Source of the DNA: Chelativorans salis
GTDB taxonomy: Bacteria > Pseudomonadota > Alphaproteobacteria > Rhizobiales > Rhizobiaceae
Reading direction: 5' to 3'
Assembly (NCBI RefSeq): GCF_025336525.1
Contig: NZ_JAOCZP010000003.1
Coordinates: forward strand, 672,038-736,037
Length of the DNA: 64,000 bases
The notes under the pieces are model-generated. The model saw only the letters and a program-made list of their open reading frames with translations. It made no database searches and was not told the origin of the DNA. Shown here piece after piece: positions 1 to 8,472 of the stretch (the stretch's first letter is position 1; each line of letters opens with the position of its first letter). Position numbers and translations under genes: made by a program.

Positions 1-1
1 C

Positions 2-697
2 GCCGGCTCAACCGTGAACACCGCCTTCCTCGCGCGGCTGGCGCGCGACGAGGCGTTTGCATCCGGCGATGTCGACACGGGGCTCATTGAGCGGCGACAG
101 GAAGCGCTGACGCGCACCGCGGAGCCGGATGCCGGGGCCATAGCCGAGGCGGCGCTTGCGGCTTCCGGCGCTGCCCACCGGCCCGAGACGTGCGAGCCCT
201 TCGAGGCGATCACCGGCTATGGCCATTTTCACCCGCCTGTGCATCCCAGCACGATCCATTATGGTGAGCGTGTAATGGCCTATGCTATCACCGGGCTCGG
301 CGACGGGCGCTTCGCCGTGCAGATAAAAGGGCCGGAGGGGACGGAGGAAACGGTGATACTCACGGCCGGAGCAAGCACGCGGCTCGCCTCATGGCCAGGT
401 CACGTGACGCTCTTCGACGGCGCAAACAGCCATACATTCCGCCTGCACGACCCGCTGGCGCTTGCCGAGGAGGCGGCCGTCGGCGGCGACAGCCTGCGCG
501 CCCCGATGCCGGGGCTCGTCAAGATGGTGCGGGCTGCGGCGAAGAAGCCGGTAAAAAAGGGCCAGCCGCTGCTCGTACTTGAGGCCATGAAGATGGAACA
601 TACAATCGCCGCCCCCCATGACGGCATCATCGCCGAAATCGCCGCCGAGGGCACACAGGTGAACGACGGGGCGGTGCTGGTGCGATTTGAGGAGTGA
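2..697 (+). CDS. mccA: Biotin-dependent acyl-CoA carboxylase alpha subunit, C-terminal part (probably methylcrotonyl-CoA carboxylase); 5' end outside window
   Basis: The reading frame is open from base 2, so the gene starts before the window; the visible 231 residues are the C-terminal third. It begins with the end of the biotin carboxylase domain (STVNTAFLARLARDEAF, then DTGLIERR). A central beta-rich BT-type domain follows, and the protein ends in a biotinyl carrier domain with the canonical biotinylation motif EAMKMEH, where the lysine carries biotin. Such subunits carboxylate biotin with ATP and bicarbonate and pass CO2 to the beta subunit; methylcrotonyl-CoA carboxylase does this in leucine breakdown. 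The assignment to MCC rather than propionyl- or geranyl-CoA carboxylase rests on the DTGLIERR and WPGHVTLFDG-like stretches and is less certain than the family. Confidence 0.8.
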   Translation, partial: AGSTVNTAFLARLARDEAFASGDVDTGLIERRQEALTRTAEPDAGAIAEAALAASGAAHRPETCEPFEAITGYGHFHPPVHPSTIHYGERVMAYAITGLGDGRFAVQIKGPEGTEETVILTAGASTRLASWPGHVTLFDGANSHTFRLHDPLALAEEAAVGGDSLRAPMPGLVKMVRAAAKKPVKKGQPLLVLEAMKMEHTIAAPHDGIIAEIAAEGTQVNDGAVLVRFEE

Positions 698-762
698 ACG
701 GTGAGTAGGAATAGTGAGTAGTGTGAGATTGGGGTCCCCCTATTCACTACTCTCTATTTCCT

Positions 763-1029
763 TCACTGCATCGTCATCCACTCGCGCGCCTCGCGCAAAG
801 CACGGGCGATGTCGGCTTTCGACATGGTGGCCGCCAGTTCCGAGCGCATCTCGGCGGCGCGCTCCGATCCCTTGATGGCGGCGATGTTGAGCCACTTGTG
901 CGCGGCTACGAGGTCCATGTCGCAGTCGCGGCCGGTTGCGTACATCATGCCAAGCTGAAGCAGAACGTCCGTCTGGGCGCTGCCGCCTGCCGTGGCTGAT
1001 CCTATTCCCTGAAAATCGAAACGTGCCAT
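763..1029 (-). CDS. Sel1-repeat-like small protein
   Basis: An 88-residue protein with one clear SEL1/TPR-like helix pair: LLQLGMMYATGRDCDMDLVAAHKWLNIAA is the classic Sel1 pattern of LG.MY..G..V..D...A..W...AA, here given as a description of positions 24 to 52. The C-terminal half is helical and charged (MSKADIARALREAREWM). There is no signal peptide, so it is probably cytosolic. Sel1 repeats mediate protein-protein contacts; no enzymatic function is expected. Near-identical small proteins are, from memory, common single genes in Hyphomicrobiales. The start at ATG 1029 gives the conserved N-terminus MARFDFQGIG. Confidence 0.75.
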   Translation of the reverse strand: MARFDFQGIGSATAGGSAQTDVLLQLGMMYATGRDCDMDLVAAHKWLNIAAIKGSERAAEMRSELAATMSKADIARALREAREWMTMQ

Positions 1030-1436
1030 TATCTTATCCCCGTTTTACGTCCTGAGAGCCGCCCGCCTTCTTCTTCCCGAGGCGGTGCTGCGATGGTCCC
1101 GAGAATGGCGACGAGGACTGAAATCGCCGTTAAATAGCTTGATTAATATGCAGAAAATAAAGTTCAAACATTCGGTAAAGCGCTGGATTCCGTTAAGGAT
1201 AGGAGTGCCTGAAGTGCAAGAGCTTCAGCCGCTCGGACGCGAAAAAATGTAACCGACGCGACAACCCTTTCCTAACCATCGCCGAAGACCTGCTGGAAAA
1301 ATATCGCCGTTCCCATGATCCAATGAGACCCGTGGAAGCGCAACTTTCAGCATCTTCCGCGCGCGCTCGGAATGCATTACGCTTACGTTCGCGTAATTGG
1401 CGGGACCAAGTCCGCCAGTGTCAGGGAGGACAAGAG
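1030..1436. other. Intergenic region, divergent promoters expected
   Basis: About 400 bases lie between the divergently read Sel1 gene and the DUF2147 gene. Bases 1125 to 1200 are clearly AT-richer than the surroundings (for example GATTAATATGCAGAAAATAA), consistent with promoter DNA. The open frames here have no plausible product. A ribosome binding site, AGGGAGGA, lies just before the DUF2147 start at 1437. Confidence 0.5.
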
Positions 1437-1781
1437 ATGATACGCAGGATGTTCTTTGCGGGTGCGGCACTTCTTGCCGCGATGGGGCCGGCGCTGGCCG
1501 ATCCGATCGAAGGGAGGTGGAAGACCGGATCCGGCAACACGGCGGAGATCTCCGCCTGCGGTGGCGCCTTCTGTATCACGCTAAAGACAGGTCCGCACGC
1601 CGGCAAGCAGATCGGCCGCTTTGAACCGCAGGGAGAGGGCAGCTATGCGGGCACGGTAACGGATCCGAATAAGGACAAGACCTATAAGGGCAAAGGGAGC
1701 CTGGAGGGCAATGTCTTCACCATGGGCGGCTGCGTGCTCGGCGGCCTTATCTGCCGCAACGAAACCTGGTCGCGCATGTAG
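1437..1781 (+). CDS. DUF2147-type secreted protein
   Basis: This 114-residue protein begins at ATG 1437, preceded by the strong site AGGGAGGA; an upstream in-frame start at 1323 is less likely because it would bury the signal peptide. Residues 1-20 form a Sec signal peptide (MIRRM, a hydrophobic core, ALA cleavage). The mature part begins DPIEGRWKT and ends ICRNETWSRM, the pattern of the DUF2147 family: a small beta-barrel-like periplasmic domain with G.W.T, a central G.I...DPNKD region and a terminal W.R. Four cysteines (near residues 40, 44, 100 and 106) could form disulfides. The molecular role of the family is not established. Confidence 0.8.
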   Translation: MIRRMFFAGAALLAAMGPALADPIEGRWKTGSGNTAEISACGGAFCITLKTGPHAGKQIGRFEPQGEGSYAGTVTDPNKDKTYKGKGSLEGNVFTMGGCVLGGLICRNETWSRM

Positions 1782-1815
1782 TGTGGGAACACCCCTCACT
1801 TGATCTCTGCGAACT

Positions 1816-2565
1816 CTAGCCCGCCCCGCAGGCCCTCAAGAACCGCCGCACCGTCTCGGCCATGCCGAATTCCAGAGCGTCGGCCGTCAGCCCGTGCCCG
1901 ATGGAGACTTCCGCCAGCGCCGGGATGCGGTCGGCCACGGGCGGCAGGTTGGCGACGGTCAGGTCGTGCCCGGCGTTGACGCCGAGGCCGAGCGTGGCCG
2001 CCGTGTCTGCCGTCCTTACGAGATTTTCCAGCTCTTTTGCAGCCTTTGCCGGGTCGTCGTGGCAGGCGCCGTAAGGCCCGGTATAGAGCTCCACCCTGTC
2101 CGCACCCGTTTCCTTCGCCGCCCGCAGCCCTGCCTCGTCCCGATCGGGATCGCAGAACAGCGAGACGCGAAAGCCGCCTCGTTTCAGGCGTCCGACAACG
2201 GGCTTCAGAAATGCCGCCTCCTTGACGAAATCCCAGCCGTGATCCGACGTAGGCTGCGCCGGGTCGTCGGGCACCAGCGTCACCTGCTCGGGCTGGTTCT
2301 CCTCCACCAGGCGCAGGAAGTCCTCCGTCGGATAGCCTTCGATGTTGAACTCGCGGTCGGGAAACTCGTCATCGATCATGGCGCGGATCGGCGCCAGGTC
2401 GGAAAAGCGGATATGGCGCTGGTCGGGACGGGGGTGCACAGTCAGTCCATGGGCGCCGGCGGCGAGCGCGATGCGGCCTAATCCCGTCACGCTCGGCCAC
2501 GGCAGATCGCGCCGGTTGCGCAGCATAGCGATCGCGTTAAGATTGACGGAGAGCTTGGCCGGCAT
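1816..2565 (-). CDS. pdxJ: Pyridoxine 5'-phosphate synthase
   Basis: PdxJ condenses 3-amino-2-oxopropyl phosphate with 1-deoxyxylulose 5-phosphate to form pyridoxine 5'-phosphate, the last ring-closing step of DXP-dependent vitamin B6 synthesis. The 249-residue product matches the family throughout: N-terminal [23 protein letters not shown], the FNIEGYPT segment, [39 protein letters not shown] and [13 protein letters not shown]. These supply the TIM-barrel phosphate and metal contacts. The start was placed at ATG 2565; an in-frame ATG four codons upstream (2577) is an alternative. The frame stays open to 2955, but that extension overlaps the next gene and lacks family similarity. Confidence 0.95.
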   Translation of the reverse strand: MPAKLSVNLNAIAMLRNRRDLPWPSVTGLGRIALAAGAHGLTVHPRPDQRHIRFSDLAPIRAMIDDEFPDREFNIEGYPTEDFLRLVEENQPEQVTLVPDDPAQPTSDHGWDFVKEAAFLKPVVGRLKRGGFRVSLFCDPDRDEAGLRAAKETGADRVELYTGPYGACHDDPAKAAKELENLVRTADTAATLGLGVNAGHDLTVANLPPVADRIPALAEVSIGHGLTADALEFGMAETVRRFLRACGAG

Positions 2566-2706
2566 GGCGAATCCCATTGCGTGGAGAGCTTTTCTCTTCA
2601 CCCCTATACCGGCTTTCGGCGGAACTGACAGGGCCAATTGCGGTTGTCGTGAGGGACAGGCGGACGGCCCGCGGGCGCCGATGAGCGCCATCCAGGAGAT
2701 GATGCG

Positions 2707-3114
2707 ATGCTGATCAACGAGACCCCGCCCCACGTACGCCGCATCGATACCGACCGCGAGGACGCCTATGCCTTCGAGATCACCGGCCATATCACGGCCT
2801 CTGATGTCGAAAACATGTACGGCCTTTTGGAAGGCGCGTACGAACTGCACGAACGGATCGACCTGATCATTATCATCCACGACTATGAGGGCTTCGACTG
2901 GAGCGCGGCGTGGAAGGATCAGGTCATGTTCGGCAAGACCCGCGCGTTTAAGCATATCCGTAAATGCGCCGTGGTCGGCGGGCCGGGCTGGATTAGCTCC
3001 GCAATCGCTCTCTTCCGGCCGTTCTTATCAATGGAGATGAAGCACTTCGAGGCGGCGGAGATGGATGCAGCGTGGGCGTGGATCGGCGCCAACCCGCTTC
3101 CCAGCCCGGCTTAA
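2707..3114 (+). CDS. SpoIIAA-like / STAS-related protein
   Basis: A 135-residue soluble protein of the SpoIIAA-like family (formerly DUF3478). It shows the pattern [15 protein letters not shown] near residue 23, then [15 protein letters not shown], and later [20 protein letters not shown]. It resembles the STAS fold of anti-sigma factor antagonists, but lacks an obvious phospho-acceptor serine in the usual place. These small proteins are often stress- or membrane-associated, with no assigned biochemical activity. The start codon follows CCAGGAG with good spacing. It is divergent from pdxJ and convergent with the helicase. Confidence 0.75.
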   Translation: MLINETPPHVRRIDTDREDAYAFEITGHITASDVENMYGLLEGAYELHERIDLIIIIHDYEGFDWSAAWKDQVMFGKTRAFKHIRKCAVVGGPGWISSAIALFRPFLSMEMKHFEAAEMDAAWAWIGANPLPSPA

Positions 3115-3151
3115 ACCTGGGTCATCGGCTTCCGCTTTTCTTGGAATGGCT

Positions 3152-4279
3152 CTACCGCACCACCGTCAGTCGCTCCGCAGCACGCGTGATCGCCGTATAG
3201 AGCCAACGCTGACGGGTGTCGCGGAAGGCGAAGCTCTCGTCGAACAGCACGACATCGTCCCATTGCGAACCCTGCGCCTTGTGAACGGTGAGAGCGTAGC
3301 CGAAGTCGAAGTCGTCGTAGCGCTTCTTCGTCTGCCAGGGGATTTCGGATTCCGGATCCTCGAACGCCGCCTTCAGGAGCTTGATCTTGGCCACGCCACG
3401 GTCCGGATCGTCCTCCTCGGGCGAGACCAGCAGGTTGATGCCCGGCTTCACCGTCTCGCGCGAGGCCGTCATCACCTTCCACAGAGAGCCGTTCAGAAGC
3501 CCCTTGTTCGGGTCGTTTCTCAGGCATACCAGCTTGTCGCCCGCCTGCGGGAGGAGGCCCTCGAATCCTTTCAATTCGCGCAGGCGCTGGTTATAGCGCC
3601 GCCGCGTGCGGTTGATGCCGAGCAGCACCTGATCGGCGGAAAGAACCAGGTCGCTGTTCACGTCGGCTTTCGAGATCACCTGCGCTGTGCCGTAGTCGCC
3701 ATGCATGAACTCCCGGCCCTCACGCACGTCGAGCGCCAGACGGATGATGGGGTTGTCGCGCGCCTGGCGATGGATCTCGCTCAGGAGATAATCCGGCTCG
3801 TGCTCGGTGAAGAAGCCGCCGCCGGAGATGGGTGGCAACTGGCCGGGATCGCCCAAAACCAGAATAGGCGTGCCGAAGGACATGAGATCGCGGCCCAGTT
3901 CCTCGTCCACCATGGAACATTCGTCGATGACGACGAGCTTGGCGCGCGAAATCGGGCTTTGCCGGTTGAGCGAGAAGGTGGGCGACATCGAGGTCTTGCC
4001 CGTTGCCTCATCTTCCACCTGCTCTTCGCCGCGCGGGCGATAGATCAGCGAATGGATGGTGCGCGCGTTCGGGGCCCCCTTGGAGCGCAGCACCTGGGCC
4101 GCCTTTCCGGTGAAGGCGGCAAACTGCACGTCGCCGTCCACATGCTCTGCAAAGTAGCGCGCCAGCGTGGTCTTGCCCGTGCCGGCATAGCCGAACAGCC
4201 GGAAGAGTTGCGACTGCCCACCCTGCAGCCAGCGCGACACGGCCTTCAGCGCCTCGTCCTGTTGCGGCGAAAACTCCAT
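3152..4279 (-). CDS. RecD-like ATP-dependent DNA helicase (superfamily 1)
   Basis: A 375-residue SF1 helicase of the RecD/Dda type. The Walker A motif is GYAGTGKTT at residues 30-38, Walker B is VVIDECSMVD near 116-124, and motif III is GDPGQLPP near 143-150. The C-terminal UvrD-like module has ALTVHKAQGSQWDDV and YTAITRA. It should translocate on single-stranded DNA with ATP, 5'-3' by analogy with RecD and Dda. It is much shorter than full RecD or RecD2 because it lacks N-terminal accessory domains, and no recB or recC lies nearby, so it is a stand-alone enzyme rather than part of RecBCD. Such proteins are typically annotated as ATP-dependent RecD-like helicases in alphaproteobacteria. Confidence 0.85.
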   Translation of the reverse strand: MEFSPQQDEALKAVSRWLQGGQSQLFRLFGYAGTGKTTLARYFAEHVDGDVQFAAFTGKAAQVLRSKGAPNARTIHSLIYRPRGEEQVEDEATGKTSMSPTFSLNRQSPISRAKLVVIDECSMVDEELGRDLMSFGTPILVLGDPGQLPPISGGGFFTEHEPDYLLSEIHRQARDNPIIRLALDVREGREFMHGDYGTAQVISKADVNSDLVLSADQVLLGINRTRRRYNQRLRELKGFEGLLPQAGDKLVCLRNDPNKGLLNGSLWKVMTASRETVKPGINLLVSPEEDDPDRGVAKIKLLKAAFEDPESEIPWQTKKRYDDFDFGYALTVHKAQGSQWDDVVLFDESFAFRDTRQRWLYTAITRAAERLTVVR

Positions 4280-4341
4280 GAGGCCAGAAATCAGATTCTG
4301 TGACGGATGAACAGGCCTTCATCGAGCCGCGCCGCGTTGCG

Positions 4342-4938
4342 CTACCTCAGCATCGGCCACAGCGTCGCGGCCAGCGCCACTCCCATCGCGACATTGAACC
4401 ACTTGAGCCGCTTCGGGTCTGACAGAAAGCTCCGTAGCGCCACTCCGAAGCCGGCCCAGACCGAAACGCTCGGGAAGTTGACCAGTACGAAGGCGAGTGC
4501 GACTAGGACAACAGAGAGGAAGGGCGCCCGCGGGTCCGTGTAGATGGCCATGGCCGTCACCGCCAGTACCCATGCCTTCGGGTTGACCCACTGGAATGCC
4601 GCTGCCTCTATAACTTGCATCGGCCGTGCGCCGTCGCCCGCGTTTGAGCCGAGCGACCGAGAGGTGGCGATCCGCCAGGCGAGGTAGAGAAGGTAGGCGC
4701 CACCAGCCACCTTCAGCGCCACGTTGAGCTGTGGGTAGGTAGCCAGAAGCGCCCCCAGCCCAAAGCCGACCGCGAGCAGCAGTGAAGCAAAGCCGCCCGC
4801 AATGCCGAACATGTGCGGGATCGTGCGGCGGAAGCCGAAATTCACGCCCGAAGCCAGAAGCATGAAATTATTCGGCCCCGGCGTAACGGAGGAAACGAAG
4901 GAAAAGAGCAAAAGGGCGAGGAAGACATCGAACGGCAC
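4342..4938 (-). CDS. LysE/RhtB family amino-acid exporter
   Basis: A 198-residue inner-membrane protein with about six hydrophobic segments. The family signature SSVTPGPNNFMLLASG sits at residues 16-31, followed by FGFRRTIPHMFGIAGG; both are hallmarks of LysE/RhtB exporters, which move amino acids or homoserine-type compounds outward using the proton gradient. WVNPKAWVLAVTAM near residue 117 is another conserved segment. The substrate cannot be read from sequence. It lies downstream of ilvH on the same strand but is separated by about 140 bases. Confidence 0.88.
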   Translation of the reverse strand: MPFDVFLALLLFSFVSSVTPGPNNFMLLASGVNFGFRRTIPHMFGIAGGFASLLLAVGFGLGALLATYPQLNVALKVAGGAYLLYLAWRIATSRSLGSNAGDGARPMQVIEAAAFQWVNPKAWVLAVTAMAIYTDPRAPFLSVVLVALAFVLVNFPSVSVWAGFGVALRSFLSDPKRLKWFNVAMGVALAATLWPMLR

Positions 4939-5079
4939 GGCATGACCTCTATTACATCAGCAATGCTGGCATTCAGGTAGATTCGTCGATAGTAACCATG
5001 CCGCTGTTCGGCAGTTCAACTTAGATTCTTCAGTCGGCACTTTCCGAAGTAGCGAAAGGTCACCGGGCCTGAGCTCTTA

Positions 5080-5652
5080 TTACATCCCCTCCGGGCCGCG
5101 GTTCATCGCTGCCACGCCCGTGCGGCAGACCTCCACAAGGCCGAGCGGTTTCATGATGGAGATGAACTGTTCGATCTTCGACACGCGACCGGTGATCTCG
5201 AAGATGAAATGCTCGGTGTTGGCGTCGACCACCTGGGCGCGGAAGGCGTCGGCAAGCCTCAGCGCTTCCACGCGGTCATCGCCCTTGCCGCTGACCTTCA
5301 CCATTGCCAGTTCGCGCTCCAGCGGGCGGTCATGGCCCCGCTCATAAGCTGTCGACGTCAGGTCCACCACCCGGTGCACCGGCACGATGCGCTCGAGCTG
5401 GTGCTTGATCTGTTCCAGAACATGCGGCGTGCCGCGGGTGACGATGGTGATCCGCGAGAGGTGCCGCTCGTGCTCGGTTTCGGAGACTGTGAGGCTGTCG
5501 ATATTATAGCCGCGGCCGGAGAAAAGGCCGATGACACGCGCCAGAACGCCCGGCTCGTTGTCGACCAGCACGGCAAGCGTCCGCTTTTCGTCCGTCTCGG
5601 TTTCTTTGGTAATGAAATAGGCGGAGCCTGTCGGCTTGAGCTGGGCGTTCAT
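5080..5652 (-). CDS. ilvH: Acetolactate synthase small (regulatory) subunit
   Basis: The 190-residue regulatory subunit of acetohydroxyacid synthase. It activates the catalytic subunit and confers valine feedback inhibition. The N-terminal ACT domain is clear: LAVLVDNEPGVLARVIGLF, GRGYNIDSLTVSETE and SRITIVTRG, roughly residues 25-95. The second domain carries ELAMVKV, HFIFEITGR and LGLVEVCRTGVAA. It sits 59 bases downstream of the large subunit and is presumably co-transcribed with it under the attenuator upstream of ilvB. The length and both domains are normal for the family. Confidence 0.96.
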   Translation of the reverse strand: MNAQLKPTGSAYFITKETETDEKRTLAVLVDNEPGVLARVIGLFSGRGYNIDSLTVSETEHERHLSRITIVTRGTPHVLEQIKHQLERIVPVHRVVDLTSTAYERGHDRPLERELAMVKVSGKGDDRVEALRLADAFRAQVVDANTEHFIFEITGRVSKIEQFISIMKPLGLVEVCRTGVAAMNRGPEGM

Positions 5653-5711
5653 GCGTTTGTTCTCTTTTTCAACGATCGGTCACAAGCAACTTCCGTGCGA
5701 GACTCCAAATC

Positions 5712-7514
5712 CTAGACCAGCGCCCTGCCCTTGGCGTCGATGGCATTGGCCACCGCCTCGTCGGTCGCCTCGTCCGGCAAGAGCATCTCATTGTGCGCCT
5801 TGCCTGAGGGGATCATAGGGAAGCAGTTGGCGAGGTTCGCAACCCGGCAATCGAAGATCACCGGCTGGTCGGTCTCGATCATCTCCCTGATGGCATCGTC
5901 GAGTTCGCCCGGCTTCTCGCAGCGGATACCTTTGCAGCCATAGGCCTCTGCCAGCTTGACGAAATCCGGCAGCGCCTCCGTATAGGAGTGCGACAGGCGG
6001 TTGCCGTGCAAGAGTTGCTGCCACTGCCGCACCATGCCCATGTACTGGTTGTTAAGGATGAAGATCTTGATCGGAGCGCGGTGCTGCACGGCCGAGCTCA
6101 TCTCCTGCATGGTCATCAGCACCGAGGCGTCGCCGGCGATGTCGATGACCAGCGCGTCGGGGTGTGCGATCTGGACGCCGAGGGCTGCCGGCAGGCCGTA
6201 GCCCATGGTGCCGAGCCCGCCTGAGGTCATCCACCGGTTGGGCGCCTCGAAGCCGAAATGCTGGGCGGCCCACATCTGGTGCTGACCGACCTCGGTGGTG
6301 ATGTAGACGTCGCGATACTTGGTCATCTCGTAGAGCCGCTGGACTGCATATTGCGGCATGATGACGTCATCGTTTGGCTTGTAAGCCAATGAATCCCGCG
6401 CCCGCCATTTGGCGATCTGTTCCCACCAGGGTTTCAGCGCCGCCTTGTCCGCATGTGCGCTCGCCCGCCACAAGCGCACCATGTCTTCGAGTACCCGTCC
6501 CGCGTCGCCGATGATGGGGATGTCGACATGCACGTTCTTGTTGATCGAAGAGGGATCGATATCGATGTGGATCTTCTTTGAATCGGGCGAGAAGGCATCG
6601 ATGCGGCCGGTGATGCGGTCGTCGAAGCGCGCGCCAATGCACACCATCACGTCGCAATCATGCATGGCCATGTTGGCTTCGAACGTGCCGTGCATGCCCA
6701 GCATACCGAGCCAGTTCTTGCCGGACGCCGGATAGGCGCCGAGCCCCATCAAGGTCGAAGTGATGGGGAAGCCGGTGAGATCCACCAGCTCGCGCAGCAG
6801 GTGGCTCGCCTCCGGGCCGGCGTTGACCACGCCGCCGCCCGAATAGATGACGGGGCGCTTGGCGGCTGCCATCAGCGCGATGGCCATCTTGATCTTGTCC
6901 TGGTCACCTTCAACGCGCGGATTGTAGCTCGTGCGCGGAGCCGTCTGCGGCGGCGTGTAGGTGCCCTTGGCAAACTGAACGTCCTTCGGAATGTCGACCA
7001 CGACCGGCCCCGGCCGCCCCGTATGGGCAACATGGAAGGCCTCGTGAAGGACTGCCGCAAGCTGATTGACGTCGCGCACCAGCCAGTTGTGCTTTGTGCA
7101 GGGGCGGGTGATGCCCACTGTGTCGCATTCCTGGAAGGCATCGGAGCCAATCAGCGTCGTCGGCACCTGGCCGGTGATGCAGACCAGCGGAATGGAATCC
7201 ATCAGCGCGTCCTGCAACGCTGTGACCGCGTTGGTGGCGCCGGGACCGGAAGTGACCAGCATGACGCCGGCCTTGCCCGTCGATCGGGCATAGCCTTCGG
7301 CGGCATGCCCCGCCCCCTGCTCATGGCGCACCAGGATGTGCTGAACCTCTTCCTGTTGGAAGAGCTCATCGTAGATCGGAAGCACGGCGCCGCCCGGATA
7401 GCCGAAAATGTGCTTTACGCCGTTGTCCTTCAGCGCCTGCACCACCATTTCGGCGCCCGTCATCTCCTGCATGCCCGTTTCCTGCCCCTTGGGCGCCGGC
7501 ACTTGTGCGTTCAT
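5712..7514 (-). CDS. ilvB: Acetolactate synthase large (catalytic) subunit
   Basis: A 600-residue thiamine-diphosphate enzyme that joins two pyruvates to acetolactate, or pyruvate and 2-ketobutyrate to acetohydroxybutyrate, the first common step of valine, leucine and isoleucine synthesis. Visible signatures are HIFGYPGGAVLPIYDE, the catalytic glutamate in HEQGAGHAAEGYAR, VTSGPGATNAVT, the FAD-associated middle domain, and the ThDP-Mg motif DIAGDASVLMTMQE to LNNQYMGMVRQWQ near the C-terminus. The start at ATG 7514 (MNAQVPAPKG) matches relatives; an upstream extension to 7589 would run through the attenuator terminator and is rejected. Expression is probably controlled by the leader peptide at 7620-7673. 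Downstream it is paired with ilvH. Some rhizobial annotations call this gene ilvI. Confidence 0.96.
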   Translation of the reverse strand: MNAQVPAPKGQETGMQEMTGAEMVVQALKDNGVKHIFGYPGGAVLPIYDELFQQEEVQHILVRHEQGAGHAAEGYARSTGKAGVMLVTSGPGATNAVTALQDALMDSIPLVCITGQVPTTLIGSDAFQECDTVGITRPCTKHNWLVRDVNQLAAVLHEAFHVAHTGRPGPVVVDIPKDVQFAKGTYTPPQTAPRTSYNPRVEGDQDKIKMAIALMAAAKRPVIYSGGGVVNAGPEASHLLRELVDLTGFPITSTLMGLGAYPASGKNWLGMLGMHGTFEANMAMHDCDVMVCIGARFDDRITGRIDAFSPDSKKIHIDIDPSSINKNVHVDIPIIGDAGRVLEDMVRLWRASAHADKAALKPWWEQIAKWRARDSLAYKPNDDVIMPQYAVQRLYEMTKYRDVYITTEVGQHQMWAAQHFGFEAPNRWMTSGGLGTMGYGLPAALGVQIAHPDALVIDIAGDASVLMTMQEMSSAVQHRAPIKIFILNNQYMGMVRQWQQLLHGNRLSHSYTEALPDFVKLAEAYGCKGIRCEKPGELDDAIREMIETDQPVIFDCRVANLANCFPMIPSGKAHNEMLLPDEATDEAVANAIDAKGRALV

Positions 7515-7564
7515 CGCTTTCGTGTCCCGTCTCGATCCGTCGTCTTCGCTGTCGTTCGGCCAAT

Positions 7565-7587
7565 AAAAAAGGCCCCCGGAGGAGCCC
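7565..7587 (-). terminator. Rho-independent terminator of the ilv attenuator
   Basis: On the minus strand GGGCTCC-TCC-GGGGGCC is followed at once by TTTTTTATT. The arms pair over six or seven bases with one U-G wobble and a U run follows, the form of an intrinsic terminator. It lies after the leader peptide and 50 bases before the ilvB start, where an attenuator is expected. Confidence 0.8.
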
Positions 7588-7593
7588 ATCTTT

Positions 7594-7641
7594 GCACATG
7601 AGTGGCTGTCGCCCGGCGGCTACGCCGCCCTGCTCATGTGC
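7594..7641 (-). promoter_or_regulatory. ilv leader stem-loop overlapping the leader peptide end
   Basis: A perfect 9-base inverted repeat, GCACATGAG at 7594-7602 and CTCATGTGC at 7633-7641, encloses a second one, GGCGGC/GCCGCC at 7615-7629. The stop codon of the leader peptide lies inside the inner loop. A ribosome stalled on the branched-chain codons would affect this helix, so it probably acts as the pause or competing structure of the attenuator. The exact alternative pairing could not be resolved by eye. Confidence 0.65.
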
Positions 7642-7673
7642 GTTCCTACTACGAGAATACCTGTGGTCATCAT
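7620..7673 (-). CDS. ilvL: ilv operon leader peptide (attenuation peptide)
   Basis: A 17-codon open frame reading MMTTGILVVGTHMSRAA. It contains the consecutive run Ile-Leu-Val-Val, exactly the amino acids made by the pathway, and is followed by an overlapping stem-loop and a Rho-independent terminator before ilvB. This is the classical architecture of ribosome-mediated attenuation: with charged tRNAs the ribosome passes quickly and the terminator forms; when they are scarce it stalls at residues 6-9 and ilvB is transcribed. The upstream ribosome binding site is weak. A second ATG immediately follows the first. Similar ilv leaders are known from alphaproteobacteria. Confidence 0.82.
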   Translation of the reverse strand: MMTTGILVVGTHMSRAA

Positions 7674-7821
7674 GGTCGCGGACCATAAGGGGCAACCGCC
7701 CATGGTGTCAACGCAGAAAGCGCGCCAAATGCGACACGGATCGATTTTCCGGCACCGGGTGGCCTTCTCCACCGGCCAGGTTTAGTAGAGTCGTCTCCGC
7801 AAATCAGATTCTGAGCCGGCG

Positions 7822-8388
7822 ATGAGACTGACGACCGAACGCCTGATCTTGCGCCCTTGGGAGGATCGCGACCGCGCGCCGATGGCCGCCATCCACGGCG
7901 ATCCGCATGTCAGGCGCTTCTTTCCCAGGCTTCTGACGCCAGAGGAGACGAACACCGATATCGACCTCGCTATCTCGCGCGCGCGGGCGAACGGGTTCCA
8001 CTTCCAGGCAGCGGAGCTGAAGGAAACGGGTGAGCTTGTCGGGCTGATCGGGATCGGAGTCCTGCCCGACGTGATGCGCGAGGCAATTCCAAGCCGTCCA
8101 CAAGTCGAGATCGGCTGGGTGACTGCCGAGCGGTTCTGGGGCCGGGGCTTGGCGCCGGAGGGTGCACATGCCTGGCTCGACTACGCTTGGTCGATCGGCC
8201 TGCCCGAGGTAGTGGCCTTCACCGCGCGGGTGAACCTGCCAAGCCAGCGGGTGATGCAGAAGATCGGTATGGAGCACGATCCTTCGGACGACTTCACGCA
8301 TCCCAAGCTGTCCGACGGCCATCCCCTGCGCCCACACGTGGTGTACCGAAAGCGGAACCCGGCACTTCAAGGGCAAGTTCCCGGTTAA
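7822..8388 (+). CDS. GNAT family N-acetyltransferase (RimJ/RimL-like)
   Basis: A 188-residue acetyltransferase. The N-terminus LTTERLILRPWEDRDRAPM is the typical opening of RimJ/RimL-type GNAT proteins. EIGWVTAERFWGRGLAPEGAHAW near residues 95-118 contains the acetyl-CoA pyrophosphate-binding loop (here GRGLAPEG in place of the canonical Q/RxxGxG/A), and NLPSQRVMQKIGM is the conserved motif B region. It acetylates an amine on a protein or small molecule; the acceptor is unknown. It stands alone, divergent from the ilv leader. Confidence 0.88.
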   Translation: MRLTTERLILRPWEDRDRAPMAAIHGDPHVRRFFPRLLTPEETNTDIDLAISRARANGFHFQAAELKETGELVGLIGIGVLPDVMREAIPSRPQVEIGWVTAERFWGRGLAPEGAHAWLDYAWSIGLPEVVAFTARVNLPSQRVMQKIGMEHDPSDDFTHPKLSDGHPLRPHVVYRKRNPALQGQVPG

Positions 8389-8472
8389 CCCCACCTCAAC
8401 CATCCCCCCTCATCCGGCTTTAACCTCGCCGCGATAGCTTGCCGCGATCCAAGGGGCAGATGGGGCGGGCAA

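Noticed and set aside
1125..1150. TTAA-N9-TTAA as a CtrA box
   Set aside because: The CtrA consensus has a 7-base spacer; here it is 9 bases, so the match is not supported.
3065..4303. 412-residue open frame on the plus strand
   Set aside because: It is antisense to the RecD-like helicase over most of its length, has no family similarity and arises from the high-GC codon pattern.
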